Source: Toxorhynchites rutilus septentrionalis
Lineage: Eukaryota > Arthropoda > Insecta > Diptera > Culicidae
Length of the DNA: 64,000 bases
Reading direction: 5' to 3'
Assembly: GCF_029784135.1 (NCBI RefSeq)
Contig: NC_073745.1
Span: 47,492,116-47,556,115 of the forward strand
Shown here piece after piece: positions 46,605 to 55,718 of the stretch (its first letter is position 1; every line of letters starts with the position of its first letter). The notes beneath the pieces were generated by a model, which saw only the letters and a list, made by a program, of their open reading frames with translations, did not search any database and was not told the origin of the DNA. Made by a program: the position numbers and the translations under genes.

Positions 46605-47290
46605 AATATAGTTTATTTAAAAAAAGTCCAAATTAGGTTCAGTAATCTGGAATCTAAAAAAAAGTTGATGGGTCTGGGTCTAGGGGCACAGATGGGATTT
46701 GACATAGGACTATGTTAAAGTTTTTTCGTTGTTCAAAATCTGTATTTTTCTCTTTTGATACATTAAATAAAGGCATGAAAATATCCTTTTGAACTACTTT
46801 TTTGAATTAACTTTTACATAACCAAACATTTTTACATAACCAAACAACATGTTCGATATAATGATGTCGTGGGCCACAATCACTTCAGTTAATAAATAAA
46901 ACTAATTTCATTTTGACGAGAGCGAGGCTCTTCGTTTATTGAACACTAAAAAGGGACTGGTCATTATATCTATGCTAGAATCTTACAAAGCCTGGCTCTA
47001 GCATTATCTCATTTTTACACATTATCTCGTCTCGTTCTTATCGCATCTCTTTCGTTATCTCCTTCTGGTAACATGTGGCAGGGGTCTGGTTTTTATAACG
47101 GGTCGTTATTCCAGGATGCGTGCTGACGGAATGGTACAGTACCGATTGCTGCACTGTGTGTTAACTCTTCGTCAACGTTTAACCTTTTGGGTCAAGCTCT
47201 CGTCAAATCTTTGGGGAGAATAGAGTGAAACCATCCAGTATCATCTTCAAGATCATTCCTAGATCATCCCTCCATAGATTCTGCCAACTG
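46605..47290. other. Unassigned non-coding stretch
   Basis: GACATAGGACTATGTT at 46701-46716 resembles the R1 end motif. Otherwise no gene or boundary seen. Confidence 0.4.
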
Positions 47291-47295
47291 ATAAA

Positions 47296-48419
47296 TGCCT
47301 ATTAAGAGCTGTCCACATACCACGTGGACAGAAAAAGCGTGAATTCAGACTCCCTCCTCCCCTTCCGTGGACATGCGTGGACATTTACTATACCCCTCCC
47401 CTCAAATCCACGTGGACATCTTTTGTATGTTTTTGGATCAATAAAATTGTTCAATTGCGCCTATATTTAAAGTTTATTTTATATTAACGGGCCTGTTACG
47501 TTAATCCCGTTTTGTCCCGATTGTTATCTTAATTCAAACGGATTTGGAAAAAAATAAAGCAAATTGGCTTTATTAGAAGTCGTGTTTTTTTGGTTTTTTT
47601 TTTAGTTTTTCACTAACATTACATAATAGTTAATTCGTATCGCTATTCGTTTCTTCCGAATTTCATTTATGTAGTCTAGATATTTCCGTTGTTGAGTTTC
47701 GCATCAAAACATCCCTTATAGGTTTCGAGCAGATCATTATTTGATTTGGCACGTGCTATCATTATGATATCTTATGACACATTCTAATAACAACCGATTC
47801 TTAGAGAATCATAGCTTGAAAGCCTGCTGTCTGATTGAAATACGATATTTGACAAAGTATTTGGAGAATCAAAAACCATTATATTAAAGAGATAGCAGTT
47901 TGCTGACAAAAAAGTAATCGTAAAGCAGTGTGAGAATATAAATTTATTATTTTGAATATTATGATGAGTGCATTTGCATATATCATATACCTGCACGTAC
48001 GCAATGAAAATCTGGACTATCCTTTCATTAGTCATGTTACAATTTGAAAAACGTCTAACCATCGACAGGGAATCAGGAATTCGAAGCAATGAAATGATAG
48101 AAATGATATCCGATTGCTAAGGGCAAACTGTAGGAAAACTGCATAACTAGTTGTGAAGCTGTTCAACGGAAAATGTAATTTAATGCCAAACAAGAGGTAA
48201 AACTAAGTACTAAGGAGTTTTTTAAAAAATCTTGTTTTAAAAAAAACTTGAAAATGCAGAATAAATTTCAGACTTCATTTATACTAAACTTATTAAGCGT
48301 GTCCACGTGGACATTATTCATAACCCCTACCCCCCTCACCGTGGACAAGCATGGACACTCACGTACCCCCTACTCCCCTAAAGTTGTCCACTTGGTATGT
48401 GGACAGCCCCTCATAGGCA
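47296..48419. mobile_element. Long-inverted-repeat element with CCACGTGGACA subterminal repeats (~1.1 kb)
   Basis: Left TGCCTATTAAGAGCTGTCCA and reverse-complemented right TGCCTATGAGGGGCTGTCCA start imperfect inverted repeats of about 130 bp. GTCCACATACCACGTGGACA and further (C)CACGTGGACA / CGTGGACATG motifs lie within both arms. The interior is AT-rich, and the 101-codon minus frame (48089-47784) has no transposase motif. Probably non-autonomous; superfamily not determined. An end fragment recurs at 62451-62520. Confidence 0.7.
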
Positions 48420-50740
48420 AATTGATAATAATTCAAAATACGTATCTAATCACATTGTGAGCTAACGCCGAATTGTAGGCAAAAAGATTGCTCTTTGCGT
48501 TGTGGGGGAAAACGAGTGGTTAGTAGAATCAAAATAACATACCCATTTCAATAGTCAAATTGTTAACTTATTTTTACTTTATTCACTGTTCATGTCTTAA
48601 GCAAAAAAAATGCTGGATAATTTTCCTGTCTAATGGTATATATCACAACATATGTCACAATAACGATTTTGAGTAATATGCGTTTGAAAACTCTTAATGA
48701 GTCGTTACAAAAAATTCAAGCTCGTAAAACTGCTCAATACGGAGTGTTTACAATAATAATGATTATGAAGCTGTTGACAGCAGGATACGTAGATTCTGTC
48801 TGAAAATCGGTACTTTGCTGGTGGTAACGATTCTGAAACTACGAGGTGCCGCAGAACGAATTCCAATGAATATGTTTAAACTTTAGGATAATACCTAAAG
48901 CATTACATAGAGATTTTTGTAAATTCGAAAAAGTTATAATCGAAAAATCTTTTTAGAACAGGCTTCGCAAAAATGCAAAAAAAAAAACAAATTACATTTT
49001 TTCGATTTCCCAGATCGGGGGCACCCAATATAATCCAAAAATTTTGGTTTGAATAATATCTAAGATACAAGGTATGAGGAAGTTTAAAGATCTTTACATT
49101 TTAAAAACAGATAACATTTATCGAAATTTGACATGAAATGTTCCCAATTTTTATTTAAAACATATTTTTATTGGGCGAATTATAAACCTAAAAATACCAG
49201 AAACTTCGTAAAAATGAACAAAATATTTTTGTTCGTCTACTTATATGGAAATTACAAATAGTGCTTCGTTTCGTTCAATCATACATCAATAGCTGTCAAG
49301 CAGCACACAGAAAAGTGGAACTATTTCACACCCAGAAGACCAAGTTCACAAATTCCAATAATTGCCATTCGTGACTTTCACGTATTTGTCCCCGCGCCAA
49401 ATCATGCATTCTCCTAGAACAAACGACAGCCGAGGTAATCAATTCACCCCTTTGAAAGCCAACGCATTTTCCGCCAGGTGCTAACTTTATTGTCACCCCG
49501 CTGGCTCTGGTCCCTCCCCGGGGAATGAATAGGGTGCCCCAGTGTGTTTTTCACATAGCTTTTGTGATAGCTCTTTGTTTAAAAAGCAGAATTTCTCCAC
49601 CTTCGAGTGCGAAAACCACAATAGAAGCATAAAAACTTGGCCGCGATGAGTGTGGCATTTTAAAAAGTGTATACCACTGTGCTTAACGGGCACACACTCA
49701 CACCCTCTACACACCCACTCACATACATGATGCATCGGTGGGTGGGAAGGACGAAGCGAAAGAAAACTTGTGCATTCACCGAATTCTCGTTCATTTCATA
49801 CTATAGAGTTTTCCGCTTCGCATCTTGAATGCTACCTGAAGTCAAAACATAAGAGAGTGGCTTCTTCGCCTTCATCGATGATTCTTATATTATTCTTAGT
49901 TCGATTGCTCTTTTTCTCTCCTTTCGGTCCAGGGCTGCCGCCCGGCGAATAAAAGAAAAACCAAACCCAATAAATCAATGGGATTCTTGGCTTTGTGAAG
50001 TTTCCGCTTTTATTTCGGTGCACTGGATGCAAGCAAAAGAAAACTCCGGAAGAAGTGGCTTTCGAAGCTGTTGTGGAAAAGCATTCTTTCTTTTCCTGAA
50101 GTTTATTGGGAGAGTGTGTGGCTCACGCCCACGCGCCTTTGTTTACTTTAGGGCTTCACGCTGTGAAACCCCCGGGATAGCGGATTACGAACGATTTGAT
50201 CGGCATCAGGATCAACAAATGAATGGATTCACACATTTGCTGTCAGCGAAAATGGGATTGGAACACATCACATAAGGCATCTTCCTGGAAACAGGATGGA
50301 AATATTGTCACGTCCACATGGTGATTCAGACTCTCGGGTTCGGTCGGTTCTGCCAACACGAAGCGTAGCTTGAAGAAGTAATCAAAAAATGCTCCTAAAA
50401 CAAAGTAGGGTATCAGTATCATATTATTACTCGTCAAAAACAAACAAAAGTCGACTGATATCATCATTTAATAATTTTCTCAACACGTTCACGCAGGCCC
50501 TGTAATTCATACTCCTAGCCCACTGGCTGCTTTTCGCTCTACCGGACGGAATCTATTTATGGCAGTATTTGCCGATTGAGCGTTTTCCTGAATAATTCAG
50601 TTTCATTCGTTCAAATATGATCTCGCAGAAGTCATTTCCCCCAGTGGAATTCGTTTATTGTTACATGCTACGAACCATGACACAATGATACAATAAAGAC
50701 GAGGCAAGTGCGCGCCGGCGTGAACGTGTTAAACAACTTT
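48420..50740. other. Unassigned non-coding stretch
   Basis: 48620-48720 shares CTAATGGTAT and TAATATGCGTTTGAAA text with 28500-28560, so it belongs to a dispersed repeat. 49.4-50.3 kb is less AT-rich with no domain found. Confidence 0.4.
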
Positions 50741-50745
50741 CTTCA

Positions 50746-50930
50746 TTGGGTCGTTTGTTTGAGAACCCCCATAATGCCATTTTTATTAAAATTTATTTTC
50801 TCGGAGTTTTGGAGTCCTTGAGGGTCCCTACATTGACTATCAAAATTGCAGAAAAAGTTAGTTTAACGAACCCCTTTTAATTGGTGTTTCAAATAGTCGT
50901 TTGTTTGAGAAACTCCATAAGTCCATATTT
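50746..50930 (+). repeat. Direct repeat pair, TCGTTTGTTTGAGAA
   Basis: GTCGTTTGTTTGAGAACCCC followed by CATAATGCCAT (about 50749) recurs as GTCGTTTGTTTGAGAAACTC followed by CATAAGTCCAT (about 50897), roughly 148 bases apart. Confidence 0.55.
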
Positions 50931-51025
50931 CTAATTATCACCACGGGTGGCACTGCGATAGATATTCAATTTCATTCATTGTTCAGCGATGACGTAAAAA
51001 TCATGCGCAACTTAACTTTATCGGA

Positions 51026-51355
51026 ATGTCTTCTGATTCGGATTGCGACCCGGAGACAACCCCGAAATGTAAGTATAGTGTTCGGCGGACAACAGAATAC
51101 AAAGCGAAATTCATGAAAAGGCCAAAAATCAATGAAACGGCATACAAAATTGCTAACACCTTTTACAAATCAAAAGTCAGTCATAGAGCAATAAGCGTAT
51201 CCCTGTGCATGTCCTGCCACACAATGTACGGTTGGATGCTTCGGAAAGAACGAAAAACAAATAAAAGTGGTGTATTTCTTGTAAAAAAAATATCAATAAC
51301 TTTCAGTAGAAATAAGATACAGACAAGTTCTGCATCGCAAAATCGATTATTTTAA
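51026..51355 (+). CDS. Unrecognised 109-codon open frame
   Basis: Starts MSSDSDCDPETTPKCKY, contains a basic stretch and then a segment (KINETAYKIANTFYKSKVSH, RAISVSLCMSCHTMYGW) that has the rhythm of a helix-turn-helix as found at transposase N-termini, and ends without a further domain. It could be the first part of a decayed DNA transposon, since no catalytic region follows, or chance. No function is assigned. Confidence 0.25.
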   Translation: MSSDSDCDPETTPKCKYSVRRTTEYKAKFMKRPKINETAYKIANTFYKSKVSHRAISVSLCMSCHTMYGWMLRKERKTNKSGVFLVKKISITFSRNKIQTSSASQNRLF

Positions 51356-51359
51356 AAAT

Positions 51360-52770
51360 TTCTACTTAAATACGCTTCCTGGACCATTTCGGATCGGTTA
51401 TGGATAATGATTCAAATAATAATTTAAACTTCGTGTAGTATTTACATTTAGTTCATGAAATGGCATAGTAAGCAATTATTTAATGACACATTCGAGCAGA
51501 TCAAAATGACGTTTCCCTCCACTCGAACATCACTGTGAAATAATATTTGAGGATCTTTTCCTCTAAAACCTCTAGAAAATACGGTTTTATTTGGGTAAAT
51601 CATGAAGAATCTCGTATTTGTTGCTTCTCGTCCCCGAAAATCGCCGATAGAAGATTGTCGCAGACTCTATCATCTATTCTTTTCATCTAACGCGAATTTT
51701 GACATTTCTGTAATGTTTCGTTGTAATGTTCGTTTGATAAATTTTTTGTTATCTTCTTCGCTTTCACGAAGAATGTGAAATAAAAATCAAATCAACACTC
51801 GACGCCTATCCTTTCCTTCGGTTTGACATTTTCGCATGGTTTGTAAACATTCGAATAGGTACATGTGGAAATTGAAACGAATGAGAGCTGAAACAAAACC
51901 AGAAAAACTGTAAAATTGACATCTCCCTGCACTGATTTATCTGATAGCAGTAATCTATGTATTGGAATCATGTAAGATTTTTTTGATTAAGTCCCACAAT
52001 AATATTCCAATACAGGTCGGACTCGATTATATACAGTCTCGATTATATACCATTTTGGACTCGACTATATACAGTTTGGAATTTTTTTTTATATATTTTA
52101 AATTTGGCTCATTTCATGAAGAAATGTAACCTTTCAACGTTAAGGTGAAGTTTAAGTGGCTATTACATGTACAGTGGGGTAAAAATCGTGATTTTTGAAG
52201 ATTTTGCTTGAATTTTCACCATGAATTGTTTATATCGATATTGCAGCCAAATTAAGAAAGAAAGAAGTTGTGCGTCAAAGAACAAATTGTAGAGCGGTTA
52301 AAGAACTTCAATTTATTTTGTAAAATCAATCTAGTTATATAAATATTAAATATTATTATAAATTTTAAGATAAAATTAATAATAACACATTAAAAATTAT
52401 TATCTTTTGAGTGTTCCACTTCCAAAATGTTATTCGCAACGAAAATCGTCACGGACACTGTTGCCATGTGTGATACTAGATGCCTTGAAGGTTATATAGC
52501 AAAACTAGACCATTCATTCGGTCAGGTTGATGTAAACGGGAGCAAGCTTGCTTGGATTTTATGTTCATATCAATTAAAGTCAATGGAGCAAATTGATAAA
52601 TTGACCTTCTGAGCTCTAGAATGTTTTGAAGGATCTACAACATCTGATGTTATAAATCATGTACTCTACAAACAATTTAGGGTGGGATTTCTTGCTATGA
52701 ACATTGCACCAGTCGTGATTGAAATGGATCTAGAACATCTGATATATACATAAATTCAAAAACAGTGTAG
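51360..52770. other. Mostly unassigned stretch
   Basis: At 52013-52085, CAGGTCGGACTCGATTATAT and GACTCGACTATATACAG resemble the ends of the palindromic MITE at 61897-61988. The rest is AT-rich without a recognisable gene; a 61-codon frame at 52427-52612 is not identified. Confidence 0.4.
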
Positions 52771-52777
52771 TCTCCCC

Positions 52778-53236
52778 GTGGAAAGAAACATAGTTTTTCG
52801 TAGCAAATCTACCTTCTATCATACACAAGAAGAAATCCTCAACATTCAATCACCCTGTGCCAGCGAAGGATTCATATGGCACTTCAGGCCATCGAGAGCA
52901 CCCTGCTCCGGTGACCTATGGGAGACCACAATTAAAGTGGCCAAGGAACGCCCACATCGCCATCTGTTAATCGCCCGGATCTATTTCGAAGATCTCAGCA
53001 CAATCCTCAAGAAGATTGAAGCCTCGATAAATTCTCGCCCAGATCCAAAACGACCTGGCATGTCTGATACCCGCTCATCGATTCATCAATGCAATCATTG
53101 CCCGAAATCGACGTATTCAGTTAAACAAATTGGACAGTTATCAGGCGTTACAACGTACTTACCAACAATTCTCAAATCAAAAGTCATTTCGGCCCTTTCG
53201 TCGATGACTGCTTTACGACGGTCCATGTTTGTTTAA
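52778..53236 (+). pseudogene. BEL/Pao retrotransposon integrase fragment
   Basis: ASEGFIWHFRPSRAPCSGDL, WETTIKVAKE, then EDLSTILKKIEASINSRPD match the end of the BEL/Pao integrase core and the segment after it (family pattern: IxWxFxPPxAPHFGGLWEaaVKsxK, then LxxIEAxLNSRPL). The His of the APHFGG motif is replaced (APCSGD). The catalytic core upstream is missing, similarity fades after the NSRP motif, and no LTRs were found nearby, so this is a relic. Confidence 0.72.
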
Positions 53237-53239
53237 TTT

Positions 53240-53711
53240 TTCACCGTTAAATGAACTTCGCGGCATATTGAAGTGAACTCCCTAGACTGAATTCATTCCT
53301 CTCTTTCATCGGAAAAAATTAGATGAGTTGGGTAAACTATTGAGCCATCCATTAATGGTGTGGCCCATCTACTTTTTTGCATCAGAAATCAAGTTTACGT
53401 TTCACTTTATATGGATCCCAAAATAAGACTGTGTATGCGGGCAACGAGGCACATGTCGGGGTGGAGTTGTAGTGGCGGAGTGATGCCAGGTTGAATGGAG
53501 AGGCAGATTTGAATACAACTCAAAAACTGATGAAAGGATTGAAAGCTTATTGAAATATAGCAGAATTCTTTTTGTTGTCCAAGAATCCCGTCCTATAGAA
53601 TAAAGTGCATTGAATTTAAAAAGAGGATTGTTCGCGCGATTGTGTTCCTGAAATTTGAATTTGAATCGTAGCTATAGCTTAGCATTATCCGACCAGTTTT
53701 AGATCATTCCC
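53240..53711. other. Unassigned non-coding stretch
   Basis: DNA between the BEL/Pao relic and the I-like element; nothing recognised. Confidence 0.4.
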
Positions 53712-53724
53712 AACAGGCAGTACA
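53712..53724. repeat. Target-site duplication of the I-like element, left
   Basis: AACAGGCAGTACA, repeated at 59734-59746. The first As are ambiguous because the right copy follows the poly(A) tail. Confidence 0.9.
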
Positions 53725-53757
53725 CATTCCTCGCTAACAACTTGATGGAGCTGGATG
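53725..53757 (+). promoter_or_regulatory. Internal promoter of I-like copy 2: initiator plus DPE
   Basis: CATTC begins the element, with A+1 at 53726, fitting the core of the initiator TCAKTY. GGATG lies at +28 to +32 (53753-53757) and matches the DPE consensus RGWYV. No TATA box. The same arrangement occurs in copy 1 despite different surrounding sequence. Confidence 0.6.
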
Positions 53758-54164
53758 TGCTATTCATCACTCCTCAAGCATTGTTCTCGAAGTTTTTTTT
53801 TTCTCTTCTCCCCAACGAGTTGGTTTTTTTTTCTCGTGTGTTCTGTGGTGAATTAGTGCCCAAAGTGCCCAAAGCAGCCAGAACCGAGGAAGCAGCGCCT
53901 CTGCAGTGGTCTGGATCGGCGTCTGTAGTGGATCAATAACCATAACGGCATCGTCAACACGTGGTTGACGCTCAGTTGAGTACAACAATAACTTCTGCTA
54001 TTGTGTTGTCTCCGTAGCGCGTGACTTTTGTGTCTCCCTTAATAGGGTAACAGAGCGCATATCGGAACAACAAATTTATGTGATTATTTTTATTTTATTT
54101 AAGTTTTTTTTTTTTTACAAGTGAGATAAAAAAATTGTAAAGATAATAATCGTTCGTTCTAAGA

Positions 54165-55718
54165 ATGGAGGAGGGTGGGGGTCTAGACATGGACATTTCA
54201 GACTCCCCCTCGCTTGCTCAAGCAGGGTGTAGTAAGTCCCTTAAACGGACTCCTATGCCCGAAGATTCTTCTTCTGGGGACGAGTCAACTCACACTACCA
54301 AGCCCCCCTCCAAAAAAAAGATTGCAAACCTTTCCCCTGATTCCTCCAATACTTCCACCCAATCATCGACATCCCTCCCCCCCTCTGATGTTACTGTCCC
54401 CACTCAAACCTTGTCCTCGAATTCCTCTCCTATTGTTTCCGCTCCCCGTGTCAGGGTTTATCCGGACGATGCGCCTGACGCTGGTCCTTGGGTTGTTTTT
54501 TTCCGGCCCAAACCTAATGGTAAAGCCTTGAAGGTCGTACAGATTATGACAGATCTGAAAAGATACACCTCTGTTTCGGAAATTTGCAAAGTAAGACCGA
54601 ACAAACTGCGAGTTGTCGTGACTAACCGAAAGGACGCGAACGATATTGTTGCTGATAAGCATTTCATCCTCGAATATCGAGTTTTTATTCCCTCCCATAA
54701 CGTAGAAATTGGGGGCGTTATATCTAAAACGGGTCTGACGTGCAAAACTATAGAAAGTATGGGAGTTGGCAGGTTCAAGAGGCTTCCTTCGATGGAAGTC
54801 AAAATCTTGGAATGTCGCCAACTTGGAAAAGTTACCCAGGAAGGAGTAGAAAAGAAATTTACGCCGTACGACTCGTTTCGAGTCACTTTTGCTGGTGCCG
54901 CCCTCCCTGACTACGTTATGGTGGACAAATTGAGGCTGCCGGTGCGACTCTTCGTGCCAAAGCCCATGACTTGCAACAAATGCAAGTCAGTTGGTCATAC
55001 AGCAGCTTATTGCGCCAACAAGGAGCGCTGTGCCACATGCGGAGAGCAACATGAGGGGAAATCCTGCAGTGCGACTGAGCATAAGTGTCCATATTGCGGG
55101 GGATCCCCACACGTGCTCTCAGCTTGTGAAACTTACAAGAGTCGCTGGGATAAACAAAAGCGCTCTTTGAAGGAACGCTCGAAACGCACTTTCGCGGATA
55201 TCTTAAAGGGCGCTTCCCCACTGGCTCAACAACAACCATTACCAACAAACAATGTCTTTGCTTCACTGCCAGTTGACGAATTGGAAGCGGATACAGCTAA
55301 CGAGGGCACACCGTTTATTTTCAAAGGGAATTCCCGGCGCAAAAATGTGTCCACTCCCAAAGTTCAACGACAAGTCCCATCGGTGGTACCCCATGTTAGC
55401 TTGCCTAAAATATCGAGAGCAGCGGACAAGCAAAATCAGGTTCCTCCTGGCTTCCGTGGGAATAGTTCACCTTCGAACGACCCAGCACTCGAGGGGACAT
55501 CAAAAACCCCAACTGTCCCTTTTTTTGCGTCCAGCTCAACTTCCCAATCGGGATTTATAAAGTTGACTGACCTTGTGGATCAAATCTTCACGTGTTTTAA
55601 TGTTTCCGATTCCATCAGAACCATTGTCATCTCAATGCTTCCAGTACTAAAGACAATTTTGCAACAATTGATGCAAACATGGCCCCTCCTTGCAATGATT
55701 ATCTCTCTTGATGTCTAA
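54165..55718 (+). CDS. ORF1 nucleic-acid-binding (Gag-like) protein of I-like copy 2
   Basis: 517 residues from the ATG at 54165, the first ATG that opens this frame. Residues 1-95 are Ser/Thr/Pro-rich and acidic with a Lys patch (PPSKKK). About 107-170 (GPWVVFFRPK to NDIVADKHF) look like an RRM-type fold. Three zinc knuckles follow: C270-C283 (CX2CX4HX4C), C289-C301 (CX2CX3HX4C) and C308-C321 (CX2CX4HX4C), then a basic stretch and a hydrophobic C-terminus. The protein should coat element RNA as a chaperone in the ribonucleoprotein. Its stop overlaps the ORF2 start (ATGTCTAA). From residue ~236 it is almost identical to copy 1; before that it is much more diverged. Confidence 0.92.
   Translation: MEEGGGLDMDISDSPSLAQAGCSKSLKRTPMPEDSSSGDESTHTTKPPSKKKIANLSPDSSNTSTQSSTSLPPSDVTVPTQTLSSNSSPIVSAPRVRVYPDDAPDAGPWVVFFRPKPNGKALKVVQIMTDLKRYTSVSEICKVRPNKLRVVVTNRKDANDIVADKHFILEYRVFIPSHNVEIGGVISKTGLTCKTIESMGVGRFKRLPSMEVKILECRQLGKVTQEGVEKKFTPYDSFRVTFAGAALPDYVMVDKLRLPVRLFVPKPMTCNKCKSVGHTAAYCANKERCATCGEQHEGKSCSATEHKCPYCGGSPHVLSACETYKSRWDKQKRSLKERSKRTFADILKGASPLAQQQPLPTNNVFASLPVDELEADTANEGTPFIFKGNSRRKNVSTPKVQRQVPSVVPHVSLPKISRAADKQNQVPPGFRGNSSPSNDPALEGTSKTPTVPFFASSSTSQSGFIKLTDLVDQIFTCFNVSDSIRTIVISMLPVLKTILQQLMQTWPLLAMIISLDV

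Noticed and set aside
53742..53939. 65-codon frame upstream of ORF1 in the intact I-like element
   Set aside because: Lies in the 5' untranslated region, has no counterpart in copy 1 and no recognisable motif.
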